From the NCBI RefSeq assembly GCF_003461245.1, contig NZ_QTWS01000013.1:1-64000 (forward strand): a stretch of DNA of 64,000 nucleotides, given 5' to 3'. The notes below the pieces were generated by a model. The model did no database searches, had not been told where the DNA came from, and saw nothing but the letters and a program-made list of their open reading frames with translations. Numbering within the stretch: the stretch's first letter is position 1; each line of letters starts with the position of its first letter. Positions 53,134 to 62,356 of this stretch are shown piece after piece. The translations under genes were made by a program, and so were the position numbers. Source of the DNA: Blautia sp. AF19-10LB. GTDB lineage: Bacteria > Bacillota > Clostridia > Lachnospirales > Lachnospiraceae.

Positions 53134-53715
53134 ATGGCAAAACAGACCTGGAAAGCAGGGAATATGCTGTATCCGCTCCCGGCGGTTATGGTGAGCGTTA
53201 CAGATGGCAAAGGACAGGATGATATTATAACAGTAGCCTGGACAGGTACGATCTGCACAAATCCTCCAATGGTTTATATTTCTGTTCGTCCGAGCCGTTT
53301 TTCCCATCATATGCTGATGGAAACGGGAGAATTTGTAATCAATCTGACGACAGAGAAACTTACCAGAGCTACGGATTACTGTGGTGTCCGCTCTGGCAGA
53401 GACGTTGATAAATTCAAAGAAACAGGACTTACAAGAGAAAAGGCAGAATTTGTCAAAGCACCTATGATCAAAGAATCTCCGGTATCTATAGAATGCCGTG
53501 TTACAGAAGTTAAGAAACTGGGATCTCATGATATGTTTCTTGCGGAAGTACTTGCAGTACATGCGGATGAGGAGTATATGGACGAAAACAACCGCTTTGA
53601 TCTTAACCGTGCGCGTCCGATGGTATATTCTCATGGAGAATATCTTGGTATCGGAAAGAAACTGGGCACATTTGGCTACAGTGTCAAAAAACGGAGAAAA
53701 AGTGCGAAAAAATGA
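53134..53715 (+). CDS. Flavin reductase family protein (FMN-binding split barrel)
   Basis: 193 residues: KAGNMLYPLPAVMVSVTDG, then AWTGTICTNPPMVYISVRPSRFSH and GEFVINLTT, which match the flavin reductase / DIM6-NTAB family. It binds FMN in a split barrel and reduces flavin or a linked acceptor. There is a basic C-terminal tail (KKRRKSAKK). AGGAGG before the ATG. It follows the pyrophosphatase by 37 nt. Confidence 0.92.
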   Translation: MAKQTWKAGNMLYPLPAVMVSVTDGKGQDDIITVAWTGTICTNPPMVYISVRPSRFSHHMLMETGEFVINLTTEKLTRATDYCGVRSGRDVDKFKETGLTREKAEFVKAPMIKESPVSIECRVTEVKKLGSHDMFLAEVLAVHADEEYMDENNRFDLNRARPMVYSHGEYLGIGKKLGTFGYSVKKRRKSAKK

Positions 53716-53808
53716 GCCTTCCCAAAGAGGGATTGCAGAAAAAGGGCATTTATGCTAAAATGGGCGTTAAGCAATTTGTGAGAAATCAAACAGGAGAACG
53801 GACATTTT

Positions 53809-54315
53809 ATGAATAATATAACATTGATAGGAATGCCTGGAGTCGGCAAAAGCACAATAGGCGTTGTACTGGCAAAGGTATTAGGCTATCAGTTCCTTGA
53901 TTCGGATCTTCTGATCCAGAAACAGGAAAGAAGACGTCTGCGTGAGATCATTGAAGAAGAAGGATACATGGGATTCAAGGAAATTGAGAACCGTGTCAAT
54001 GCGTCTATTGATGTAAACCATACTGTGATCGCGACAGGCGGAAGCGTAGTGTACTGTGAAGAGGCTATGAATCATCTGAGGTCGATTGGAACAGTTGTAT
54101 ATTTGAAATTATCTTTAGATTCCCTTGCAAAGCGCCTTGGCAATCTGCAGTGCAGAGGCGTACTGTTAAAGGACGGTCAGACATTGAAGGATCTGTACGA
54201 AGAACGAACTCCATTATATGAGAAATATGCAGATGTTGTTCTGGACGAAGAAGGGAAAGATTTGGAAGAAAGTCTGCACGATCTTTTGGAAATACTAGAA
54301 GAGAATTCAAAGTAA
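53809..54315 (+). CDS. aroK: Shikimate kinase
   Basis: 168 residues: P-loop GMPGVGKSTIG, LDSDLLIQKQ, ATGGSVVYCEEAM (shikimate-binding GG), lid region near CRGVLL. It phosphorylates shikimate in aromatic amino acid synthesis. The lid has CRG rather than the more usual RPLL, a mild divergence. CAGGAG before the ATG. It stands alone, not in an aro operon. Confidence 0.9.
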   Translation: MNNITLIGMPGVGKSTIGVVLAKVLGYQFLDSDLLIQKQERRRLREIIEEEGYMGFKEIENRVNASIDVNHTVIATGGSVVYCEEAMNHLRSIGTVVYLKLSLDSLAKRLGNLQCRGVLLKDGQTLKDLYEERTPLYEKYADVVLDEEGKDLEESLHDLLEILEENSK

Positions 54316-54363
54316 CTATTGTTGAAAAGACAATGAAGCGGAAGGGGACAGAGTAAATTTTTA

Positions 54364-54391
54364 TTTACAAATGGCAAATCTGTGTTATAAT
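54364..54391 (+). promoter_or_regulatory. Promoter of murA
   Basis: TTTACA (54364-54369), a 16-bp spacer and TATAAT (54386-54391), followed by a 70-nt leader before the murA ATG. Confidence 0.75.
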
Positions 54392-54466
54392 ACAGACTTT
54401 GAGGATGAGATTTATCTCTGGCATTCGCTTCGACTTGCGGAGTGAAAATAATTATAGAGGTGCTTT

Positions 54467-55759
54467 ATGGAACAGTATGTAATTAAAGGTGGCAATCCGT
54501 TAGTAGGAGAAGTTGAGATCGGTGGTGCGAAGAACGCTGCGCTTGCTATTCTTTCTGCTGCGATCATGACGGATGAAACCATTCTTATTGAGAATCTGCC
54601 TGACGTAAGAGACATCAATGTTTTGTTGGAAGCAATTGCCGGGATAGGAGCTCAGGTTGAGCGAATTGACAGGTCTACCGTTAAGATTAACGGATCTACA
54701 ATTAACGATATCAGTGTAGATTATGAATATATTAAGAAAATCCGTGCGTCATATTATCTTCTTGGCGCATTACTTGGCAAATACAAACACGCTGAGGTTC
54801 CGCTTCCGGGCGGATGTAACATCGGAAGCAGACCAATCGATCAGCATCTGAAGGGATTTCGTGCATTAGGTGCAGATGTGAACATCCTTCATGGTGCGAT
54901 CGTTGCAGAGACAGAGAACCTTCATGGAAGCCATATTTTCCTTGATGTTGTATCTGTAGGTGCGACGATCAACATTATGATGGCAGCTTCTATGGCATCT
55001 GGCCGTACTACGATCGAGAATGCAGCGAGAGAGCCGCATGTTGTAGACGTTGCGAACTTCCTGAACAGTATGGGAGCCAACATCAAGGGTGCGGGAACTG
55101 ATGTTATCCGTATCAAGGGTGTTGAGAAACTTCATCGTACAGAGTATTCTATCATTCCGGACCAGATCGAGGCAGGAACTTTTATGTTTGCTGCTGCCGC
55201 AACTGGCGGGGATGTTACAGTTAAGAATGTTATCCCGAAACATCTTGAGGCAACAACTGCCAAACTTGAAGAGATCGGATGTGAGGTTGAAGAATTTGAT
55301 GATGCAGTACGTGTACGTGCAGGCAAGAGACTTCACCGCACTCATGTCAAGACTCTTCCATATCCAGGATATCCGACAGATATGCAGCCGCAGATCGCTG
55401 TTACACTTGCCCTTGCAGAAGGAACAAGTATCGTAACAGAGAGTATCTTTGAAAACCGTTTCAAATATGCGGACGAGCTTTCCAGAATGGGAGCGAATAT
55501 TAAAGTTGAGGGAAATTCTGCTATTATTGATGGTGTTCGCAAGCTTACAGGCGCAAGAGTCAGTGCACCGGATCTCCGTGCAGGAGCGGCTCTGGTAATT
55601 GCAGGTCTGGCAGCGGATGGAATCACAGTAGTAGATGATATTGTTTATATCCAGAGAGGATATGAGAATTTCGAAGAGAAACTGAGAAGTCTCGGCGCAG
55701 AGATCGAGAGAGTTTCCAGTGAGAAAGAAATCCAGAAATTCCGTCTTCGCGTAGGTTGA
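54467..55759 (+). CDS. murA: UDP-N-acetylglucosamine 1-carboxyvinyltransferase
   Basis: 430 residues of the EPSP-synthase-like fold. Active-site Cys117 lies in LPGGCNIGSRPIDQH, so the enzyme should be fosfomycin-sensitive. GGAKNAALAI at the start and DLRAGAALVIAGL near residue 370 are conserved. It transfers enolpyruvate from PEP to UDP-GlcNAc, the first committed step of peptidoglycan synthesis. ATG with AGAGG upstream. Firmicutes often carry two copies; only this one is in the window. Confidence 0.97.
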   Translation: MEQYVIKGGNPLVGEVEIGGAKNAALAILSAAIMTDETILIENLPDVRDINVLLEAIAGIGAQVERIDRSTVKINGSTINDISVDYEYIKKIRASYYLLGALLGKYKHAEVPLPGGCNIGSRPIDQHLKGFRALGADVNILHGAIVAETENLHGSHIFLDVVSVGATINIMMAASMASGRTTIENAAREPHVVDVANFLNSMGANIKGAGTDVIRIKGVEKLHRTEYSIIPDQIEAGTFMFAAAATGGDVTVKNVIPKHLEATTAKLEEIGCEVEEFDDAVRVRAGKRLHRTHVKTLPYPGYPTDMQPQIAVTLALAEGTSIVTESIFENRFKYADELSRMGANIKVEGNSAIIDGVRKLTGARVSAPDLRAGAALVIAGLAADGITVVDDIVYIQRGYENFEEKLRSLGAEIERVSSEKEIQKFRLRVG

Positions 55760-55781
55760 TAAAATTTGTCATCCGAGATAC

Positions 55782-55810
55782 TTGACAAGTATATAAAATA
55801 AGTTTATTGT
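55782..55810 (+). promoter_or_regulatory. Promoter of the S-box / metK transcript
   Basis: TTGACA (55782-55787), a 17-bp spacer and TATTGT (55805-55810) lie about 30 bp before the riboswitch. Confidence 0.8.
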
Positions 55811-55840
55811 ATGTACTGCGATAACTTCATAAACGGCCTT

Positions 55841-55990
55841 TTATTCAGAGTGGTGGAGATACAAAGGATCTGTGAAGCCACGGCAACCCCTCCCTTGAGA
55901 GGAAGGTGCCAACCTGAGCGAGTGATCGAACAATAAGAGGATTGAAATCAAATTCAAGACAGTCCTATTGTTGGGGCTGTCTTATTTTGT
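55841..55990 (+). promoter_or_regulatory. SAM-I riboswitch (S-box) with terminator
   Basis: Conserved S-box blocks are present in order: TTATTCAGAGTGGTGGAG, then GAAGCCACGGCAACCCC, AGGAAGGTGCCAACCTG, and the closing strand AATAAG. The expression platform is a hairpin AAGACAG/CTGTCTT (55956-55983) followed by a T-rich run. When SAM is bound the terminator should form and switch metK off. A competing antiterminator can pair with the ATTCAAGACAG strand. Confidence 0.92.
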
Positions 55991-56047
55991 TATGTACGCA
56001 GATAACTTATTGATCAATAGACCAGATAAAAAAGAAAGGAACCAATC

Positions 56048-57232
56048 ATGGAGAAAGAAAAGATTTTATTTACATCCGAATCTGTAACTGAAGGTCATCC
56101 GGACAAAATGTGCGATGCCATTTCCGATGCCATTCTTGACGCGATCATGGAAAAAGACCCGATGGGCCGTGTAGCATGCGAGACCGCTACAACAACAGGT
56201 CTTGTACTTGTTATGGGAGAGATCACAACAAGCGCTTACGTTGATATCCAGAAAATCGTAAGAGATACAGTAAGAGAGATCGGTTATACCCGTGGAAAAT
56301 ATGGATTTGATGCTGATACATGTGCAGTCATCACTGCAATCGATGAGCAGTCAGCAGATATCGCTCTTGGCGTAGACAAAGCTCTGGAAGCTAAGATGGG
56401 AGAAGACGAGATCGATGCGATCGGAGCCGGAGACCAGGGAATCCAGTTCGGATATGCTTCCAATGAAACAGAAGAGTACATGCCATATGCGATCAACATG
56501 GCACACAAACTGGCTCGCCAGCTTACAAAAGTCCGCAAAGACGGAACTCTGCCATACTTAAGACCAGACGGAAAAACTCAGGTAACTGTTGAATACAGTG
56601 AAGAAGGCAAACCGATCCGTATCGATGCAGTTGTATGCTCTACACAGCATGATCCGGAAGTTACACAGGAGCAGATCCACGAAGACATCAAGAAATATGT
56701 ATTTGATGAGATCATCCCGACAGACATGGTAGATGATGATACCAAGTACTTCATCAACCCGACAGGACGTTTCGTGATCGGTGGACCTCACGGTGACAGT
56801 GGACTTACAGGACGTAAAATCATCGTTGATACTTACGGTGGATCCGGACGTCACGGCGGCGGTGCTTTCTCAGGAAAAGACTGCACAAAGGTTGACCGTT
56901 CCGCAGCTTATGCAGCACGTTATGTTGCAAAGAACATCGTTGCAGCAGGACTGGCTGACAAGTGCGAGATCCAGCTTTCCTATGCGATCGGTGTAGCAAA
57001 ACCGACTTCCATCAATGTAGAAACATTTGGAACAGGAAAACTTTCCAACACCAGACTTGTTGAGATCATCCGTGAGAACTTTGATCTCCGTCCGGCAGGA
57101 ATCATCCGTATGCTCGACCTGAGAAGACCGATCTACAAACAGACAGCTGCTTACGGACATTTTGGACGTACAGATGTAGATCTTCCGTGGGAAAAACTGG
57201 ATAAAGTTGACGATCTCAAGAAATATCTGTAA
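56048..57232 (+). CDS. metK: S-adenosylmethionine synthetase
   Basis: 394 residues: [27 protein letters not shown], the P-loop-like [14 protein letters not shown] and [16 protein letters not shown], and the C-terminal YAIGVAKP. It makes SAM from methionine and ATP. AAGGAACC lies before the ATG. It is controlled by the S-box upstream, closing a feedback loop on its own product. Confidence 0.98.
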   Translation: MEKEKILFTSESVTEGHPDKMCDAISDAILDAIMEKDPMGRVACETATTTGLVLVMGEITTSAYVDIQKIVRDTVREIGYTRGKYGFDADTCAVITAIDEQSADIALGVDKALEAKMGEDEIDAIGAGDQGIQFGYASNETEEYMPYAINMAHKLARQLTKVRKDGTLPYLRPDGKTQVTVEYSEEGKPIRIDAVVCSTQHDPEVTQEQIHEDIKKYVFDEIIPTDMVDDDTKYFINPTGRFVIGGPHGDSGLTGRKIIVDTYGGSGRHGGGAFSGKDCTKVDRSAAYAARYVAKNIVAAGLADKCEIQLSYAIGVAKPTSINVETFGTGKLSNTRLVEIIRENFDLRPAGIIRMLDLRRPIYKQTAAYGHFGRTDVDLPWEKLDKVDDLKKYL

Positions 57233-57290
57233 GACACGGTTTTTTCACCGTTTTTATAGAAAATTTAGAGATAGGAATATCGTGATATGA

Positions 57291-57296
57291 TATAAT
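57291..57296 (+). promoter_or_regulatory. -10 element before the two-component operon
   Basis: TATAAT 72 bp before the kinase ATG, in an AT-rich stretch downstream of a weak hairpin after metK (ACGGTTTTTTCACCGT). No clear -35 was found. Confidence 0.45.
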
Positions 57297-57367
57297 GAAC
57301 GCATATATAGCGGGTACAGACTCGTTATATGTGCGTTTATTTTTATACAGAGAAGCGGGGATGTGTT

Positions 57368-58528
57368 ATGAAATTAAAACAGAGGATCATACTCGGTTTC
57401 CTGATGATCATATTAGTTCCAATGCTGCTGCTGGCGGCTACTTTATACGGGTTCAGCGAAGCGCAGCACAGGAGTACATCTAAGAATGAAGCAGTGCAGG
57501 AAGCAGATTATGATATTACGATCGGAGAGACCGGAGTTGACGGTTCGGGCTTACGGATCATGACGAAGGATCTTTTTTTTACGGCACTGGTCATCCTGAT
57601 ATTTACGAGTGTGTCCGTAGGATTGTGGATTTACAGAAGTGTTGCCACACCACTTGTTAAGCTGCGTAAGGCCACGCAGAATATCAAAGACGGAAATCTT
57701 GATTTTGTTCTTGATGTGGAAGGGGCGGATGAGTTTGCGGAACTTTGCCGTGATTTTGAGGAAATGAGGAGACGGCTCAAGGAATCCGCAGAAGAAAAAC
57801 TTGTCCTGGACAAAGAAAACAAAGAACTGATCAGCAATATTTCTCATGATCTCAAGACCCCGATCACAGCCGTTAAGGGCTACGTTGAGGGTATCATGGA
57901 CGGAGTGGCAGATACCCCGGAAAAGATGGATCGTTATGTCCGTACTATTTATAACAAAACAGTTGAGATGGATCATCTGATCAATGAGCTTACTTTTTAT
58001 TCCAAGATCGATACAAACCGCATTCCATATACGTTCAGTAAACTGAATGTTGAGGACTATTTTTCAGACTGTGCAGAGGAAGTGGGACTGGAACTGGAAA
58101 CGAGAGGAATACAGCTCTGCTATGCCAACTACGTAGACAGTGATGTGCAGGTGATCGCAGATGGAGAGCAGATCCGAAGGGTGATCCATAATATCATCAG
58201 CAATGCGATTAAATATATGGACAAGGGCAAGGGAATGAAGGGCATCATACAGATCCGTGTCAAGGATGTCGGTGATTTTGTCCAGGTTGAGATCGAAGAT
58301 AATGGCAAGGGGATCGCAGCCAAAGATCTGCCATATATTTTTGACCGTTTTTACCGGACAGATGTTTCGCGAAATTCTGCCAAGGGAGGCAGTGGGATTG
58401 GTCTTTCCATCGTGCGTAAGATCCTGGAGGACCATGGAGGTAAAGTGTGGGCAACCAGCCGCGAGGACATCGGCACGATCATGTACTTTGTTTTGAGAAA
58501 ATACCAGGAGGTACCTGTAAATGAGTAA
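57368..58528 (+). CDS. Sensor histidine kinase with HAMP domain
   Basis: About 386 residues: TM1 (ILGFLMIILVPMLLLAAT), a short extracytoplasmic loop, TM2 (LVILIFTSVSVGLWIYR), HAMP (LVKLRKATQNIKDGNLDF), HisKA (ISNISHDLKTPITAVKGY), and a HATPase with IHNIISNAIKYMDKG, DNGKGI and GGSGIGLSIV. It is a membrane kinase for the overlapping OmpR-type regulator (8-nt overlap). The start ATG at 57368 follows GGGGATG. The signal is unknown; the sensor loop is only about 55 residues. Confidence 0.93.
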   Translation: MKLKQRIILGFLMIILVPMLLLAATLYGFSEAQHRSTSKNEAVQEADYDITIGETGVDGSGLRIMTKDLFFTALVILIFTSVSVGLWIYRSVATPLVKLRKATQNIKDGNLDFVLDVEGADEFAELCRDFEEMRRRLKESAEEKLVLDKENKELISNISHDLKTPITAVKGYVEGIMDGVADTPEKMDRYVRTIYNKTVEMDHLINELTFYSKIDTNRIPYTFSKLNVEDYFSDCAEEVGLELETRGIQLCYANYVDSDVQVIADGEQIRRVIHNIISNAIKYMDKGKGMKGIIQIRVKDVGDFVQVEIEDNGKGIAAKDLPYIFDRFYRTDVSRNSAKGGSGIGLSIVRKILEDHGGKVWATSREDIGTIMYFVLRKYQEVPVNE

Positions 58529-59210
58529 AATACTGATTATTGAAGACGAAGAGGCAATTGCAGATCTGGAGAAAGATTATCTGGAACTGTCAGGATTTGA
58601 TGTTGAGATCGCCACAAGAGGCGATGTAGGGCTTGAGAAGGCTCTGAAAGAAGAATACGACCTGATCATACTTGATCTGATGCTCCCTGAGGTAGATGGA
58701 TTTGATATCTGCCGTCAGGTGCGCGAGGAGAAGAATATCCCGATCATCATGGTTTCGGCAAAGAAAGACGATATTGACAAGATCCGTGGACTGGGACTTG
58801 GGGCAGATGATTACATGACCAAGCCGTTCAGCCCAAGCGAACTTGTTGCCAGGGTAAAGGCACATATGGAAAGATATAACAGACTTGTAGGATCAAATGT
58901 TGTCAAGAATGATATTATCGAGATCCGTGGGATCAAGATCGACAAGACAGCGCGAAGAGTCTGGATCAATGGGGAGGAGAAGACATTTACGACCAAGGAA
59001 TTTGATCTTCTTACATTCCTTGCGGAGAATCCGAACCGCGTATTTACCAAGGCGGAACTGTTCCGTCAGATCTGGGATATGGAATCTGTAGGCGACATTG
59101 CAACTGTTACCGTTCATATCAAGAAAATCCGTGAAAAGATTGAATTCAACACAGCCAAGCCGCAGTATATTGAAACCATCTGGGGTGTAGGTTACAGGTT
59201 TAAGGTATAA
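58521..59210 (+). CDS. OmpR/PhoB-family response regulator
   Basis: 229 residues: receiver with acidic IEDEE, phospho-D52 in IILDLMLPEVDG, MVSAKKDD (T/S and K), then a C-terminal winged helix (FTTKEFDLLTFLAENPNRVFTKAELFRQIW; TVTVHIKKIREKI). It is phosphorylated by the upstream kinase and controls transcription. ATG lies 8 nt inside the kinase gene. Confidence 0.95.
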   Translation: MSKILIIEDEEAIADLEKDYLELSGFDVEIATRGDVGLEKALKEEYDLIILDLMLPEVDGFDICRQVREEKNIPIIMVSAKKDDIDKIRGLGLGADDYMTKPFSPSELVARVKAHMERYNRLVGSNVVKNDIIEIRGIKIDKTARRVWINGEEKTFTTKEFDLLTFLAENPNRVFTKAELFRQIWDMESVGDIATVTVHIKKIREKIEFNTAKPQYIETIWGVGYRFKV

Positions 59211-59215
59211 AAATT

Positions 59216-60679
59216 ATGGAAAGATTATATAGAGCATTAGAAATTTACAGCCAGGAAGATTATTATCCATTTCATATGCCGGGGCACAAGAGAAATCCGG
59301 ACACAGTCAATACAGACCTGCCGTTTGACAGGGATATCACAGAGATAGAGGGATTTGATAATCTTCATCATCCGGAAGGAATTCTGAAAAAAGCGCAGGA
59401 AACTGCTGCGAATGTGTATGGTACGAAGGAATGTTATTACAGCGTTAATGGCAGCACAGCGGCACTTCTTGCGGCTGTTTCGGCAGCGGTTCCGAGGAAG
59501 GGACAGATCCTTGTTGCGAGGAACTGCCACAAGGCTGTCTATCATGCTCTGTATCTGAGGAATCTGATCCCGACTTATGTCTATCCACAGATGGACCAAA
59601 AGTGGTGGATAAACGGAGGAATTTCACCGGATAAGGTGGAAAGAGCACTGGCGGAGAATCCGGAGATCAAGGCAGTGCTTCTCACATCGCCGACGTATGA
59701 TGGGGTGGTATCAGATATTGAGAAGATCGCAGAGATCGTACACAGATATGAGATTCCGCTGATCGTGGATGAGGCACATGGAGCACATTTTCACTTTTCA
59801 AATTATTTCCCGACATCAGCAGCTGAACTGGGAGCGGATCTGGTTATCCAGAGTTTCCACAAGACACTTCCGTCGATGACGCAGACTGCGGTGCTCCATA
59901 ACTGCAGTGACCGCGTGGACAGCAGACTGATCCGCAGATTTATGGGAATTTATCAGAGCAGCAGTCCGTCGTATATCCTTATGGCGAGTATGGATGCCTG
60001 CATGGAAAAAATGTCCTCCGACGGTAATGAGATGTTCCGTGAATTTACAAAGATCCTCGAAAAGACGAGACGCAGGCTTTCAGAATGCAAGTATATCCGC
60101 CTGGTTTCACCGGAGATCGGAACGGCCGGAGTTTTTGATTATGATCGTTCCAAATTACTTTTTTCTACACGCTATGCGTCAATGACGGGAAGTGAACTGG
60201 CACAGATCCTTCTGGAGAAATATCACATTCAGGTGGAGATGGAAACGGAGCATTATGTGCTTGCACTGGCAGCAGTTGGTGACAGTGAGGAAGGCTTTGA
60301 GAGACTTTGCCAGGCGATCGAGGAGATCGACCAGGAAGAAGCACAGAAGAAAAAAGAAAAAAGAGAAGCAGAAGAACCGAAGGCAGGAAGAACAGCATAC
60401 ACTTCATTGAGCCAGTTCATGTCGATCACGGAGGCAATGGAATCGGAGAGTGAAATCCGCAAACTGGAAGAAAGTGTCGGACGGATATCGGCAGAGTTTG
60501 GATATCTCTATCCGCCTGGAATCCCGCTGATCGTACCGGGAGAACAGATTACTGGACAATTTATCCGTAATATGAGAATATACATGGAAGAGGGATTGTA
60601 TCTGCAGGGACTGGAGGACTATACCAATGAGACCATCCGTGTAGTAGCCCAGAATACTACGAAGGAGCAGGAAATCTGA
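59216..60679 (+). CDS. Orn/Lys/Arg decarboxylase family protein (YaaO-like)
   Basis: 487 residues, fold-type I PLP enzyme of the short (no wing domain) type. It shows MPGHKRNPDT, SVNGSTAALL, LTSPTYDGVVSD, the PLP aspartate in LIVDEAHGAH, and the Schiff-base lysine in QSFHKTLPSMTQ. It decarboxylates a basic amino acid (arginine or lysine), a step to polyamines; which one cannot be read from sequence. It starts 5 nt after the response regulator. Its position before holB and ricT matches yaaO of Bacillus. Confidence 0.92.
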   Translation: MERLYRALEIYSQEDYYPFHMPGHKRNPDTVNTDLPFDRDITEIEGFDNLHHPEGILKKAQETAANVYGTKECYYSVNGSTAALLAAVSAAVPRKGQILVARNCHKAVYHALYLRNLIPTYVYPQMDQKWWINGGISPDKVERALAENPEIKAVLLTSPTYDGVVSDIEKIAEIVHRYEIPLIVDEAHGAHFHFSNYFPTSAAELGADLVIQSFHKTLPSMTQTAVLHNCSDRVDSRLIRRFMGIYQSSSPSYILMASMDACMEKMSSDGNEMFREFTKILEKTRRRLSECKYIRLVSPEIGTAGVFDYDRSKLLFSTRYASMTGSELAQILLEKYHIQVEMETEHYVLALAAVGDSEEGFERLCQAIEEIDQEEAQKKKEKREAEEPKAGRTAYTSLSQFMSITEAMESESEIRKLEESVGRISAEFGYLYPPGIPLIVPGEQITGQFIRNMRIYMEEGLYLQGLEDYTNETIRVVAQNTTKEQEI

Positions 60680-60685
60680 TATTTC

Positions 60686-61273
60686 ATGGGAAAGATTTTT
60701 TATATTATGGGAAAAAGTGCCGCCGGTAAGGACCGGATCTATTCTTTACTGGCAGGCAATAAAGAACTGAACCTGAAGAAACTGGTACTGTATACGACCA
60801 GACCGATCCGCGCGGGAGAGCAGGATGGAGTTCAGTATTATTTTACAGATGACAGCAGACTTGAGGAATTTAAGAAATCAGGAAAGCTGATCGAAGCCAG
60901 AGCCTACCATACTGTTCATGGCATCTGGACATATTTTACAGCAGATGATGGACAGGTAGATCTCTCAGAGGGAAACTATCTTGGAATCGGCACACTGGAA
61001 TCTTATCAGAAACTTAAGCAATATTACGGGGAAGAACATGTGATCCCGGTTTATATTGAAGTAGAGGACGGAGAGCGATTACAGAGGGCACTTCTTCGGG
61101 AGCGGGAGCAGGAGAAACCGAAATACGAAGAGATGTGCAGACGTTTTCTGGCAGATCAGGAGGACTTTTCGGAGAAAAACATCCGGGAGGCAGGAATTAA
61201 ATTAAGATTTGCTAATGAGAATTTAGAATTGTGTGTCGAAAATATTATAAAATATATAAATTCCCTTTCATAG
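60686..61273 (+). CDS. Guanylate kinase-like nucleotide kinase
   Basis: 195 residues: P-loop MGKSAAGKDRIYSLL, then YTTRPIRAGEQDGVQYYF (GMP-binding TTRxxRxxE-like with Y/T residues), RAYHTVHGIWTYF and LGIGTLESYQKL, all as in guanylate kinases. The C-terminus ends in a helix. It is 6 nt after the decarboxylase gene. In Bacillus the same slot holds tmk, so this gene may be an NMP kinase of altered specificity or simply a second gmk. ATG chosen because the first strand follows at once. Confidence 0.88.
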   Translation: MGKIFYIMGKSAAGKDRIYSLLAGNKELNLKKLVLYTTRPIRAGEQDGVQYYFTDDSRLEEFKKSGKLIEARAYHTVHGIWTYFTADDGQVDLSEGNYLGIGTLESYQKLKQYYGEEHVIPVYIEVEDGERLQRALLREREQEKPKYEEMCRRFLADQEDFSEKNIREAGIKLRFANENLELCVENIIKYINSLS

Positions 61274-61307
61274 ACAAAAATAGTTTTGAATGGGTAACAA
61301 AGTATGC

Positions 61308-61313
61308 TATAAT
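61308..61313 (+). promoter_or_regulatory. Extended -10 before holB
   Basis: TGC-TATAAT lies 53 bp before the holB ATG; a TTGAAT in the -35 region has a spacing of 16 bp. Confidence 0.6.
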
Positions 61314-61365
61314 GTAGGCATGGCGAACAAAGATTCGTATACAGAAACAAGAGAGGTGATTCTGA

Positions 61366-62355
61366 ATGGTTAGTTTCAACAATATTATCGGGCACGAGGA
61401 GATTATCAGGCATTTGAAGAATGCCATGACGACAGGAAAGGTATCTCATTCCTATATTTTTACCGGAAGACCTGGATCAGGTAAGAAACTTCTTGCGACG
61501 ACTTATGCAATGACTCTTCAGTGCGAGGCTGGGGGAACGGAGCCATGTCAGAAGTGTGATTCCTGTAAGAAAGCCCTGGGTAAGAATCATCCGGATATCA
61601 TCATGGTAAACCATGAGAAGCCGGGAACTATTTCGATAGATGAGATTCGTGATCAGCTGATTCACGATGTAGCAATTAAACCATACTGCAGTCCGCACAA
61701 GATCTATATCGTTCCGGATGCGGAGATGATGACAGTACAGGCGCAGAATGCTCTTCTCAAGACAATTGAGGAGCCACCGGAATATGCAGTCATCATGCTG
61801 CTGACCAGCAATGCAGATGCACTTCTTCCGACGATCCAGTCCCGTTGTGTCAGACTGGATCTCAAGGTAGTAGATGACAATCTGGTTAAGAAATATCTTA
61901 TGGAACGTCTTCATGTGCCGGATTATCAGGCAGAGATCGATGCATCTTTTGCACAGGGAAGCATCGGCAAGGCACAGGAGGCAGCAACATCCGAAGAGTT
62001 TGGCAAGATGACAGAGAATGCTCTCAGGATCCTGAAGTATGTAAGTACGATGCAGACTTATGAGCTGACTGATGTGATCCGCGAACTTTCCGATGAGAAA
62101 CAGCATATAGGCGACTATCTGGATATTTTTCAGTTCTGGTTCCGTGATGTTCTGATGTTCAAAGCTACAAGGGAAATAGACAATCTGGTCTTCAAGCAGG
62201 AAATTAATTATATAAAGGAACAGGCGAGCCAGCGTTCATATGAAAATCTCGAAAAGATACTGGAAGCACTGGAGAAGGCCAAGGTACGTCTGCGTGCAAA
62301 TGTAAACTTCGAGCTTGCTCTTGAACTTCTGTTCCTGACGATCAGGGAGAGATAG
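61366..62355 (+). CDS. holB: DNA polymerase III subunit delta'
   Basis: 329 residues of a clamp-loader AAA+: IGHEEIIRHLKNAM, Walker-like GRPGSGKKLLA, zinc module with four cysteines (C-x8-C-x2-C-x2-C, EPCQKCDSCKKAL), NALLKTIEEPP and sensor LLPTIQSRC. It works with DnaX and delta to load the DnaN clamp. AGAGG before the ATG. It is followed by ricT at 1 nt spacing. Confidence 0.94.
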   Translation: MVSFNNIIGHEEIIRHLKNAMTTGKVSHSYIFTGRPGSGKKLLATTYAMTLQCEAGGTEPCQKCDSCKKALGKNHPDIIMVNHEKPGTISIDEIRDQLIHDVAIKPYCSPHKIYIVPDAEMMTVQAQNALLKTIEEPPEYAVIMLLTSNADALLPTIQSRCVRLDLKVVDDNLVKKYLMERLHVPDYQAEIDASFAQGSIGKAQEAATSEEFGKMTENALRILKYVSTMQTYELTDVIRELSDEKQHIGDYLDIFQFWFRDVLMFKATREIDNLVFKQEINYIKEQASQRSYENLEKILEALEKAKVRLRANVNFELALELLFLTIRER

Positions 62356-62356
62356 A

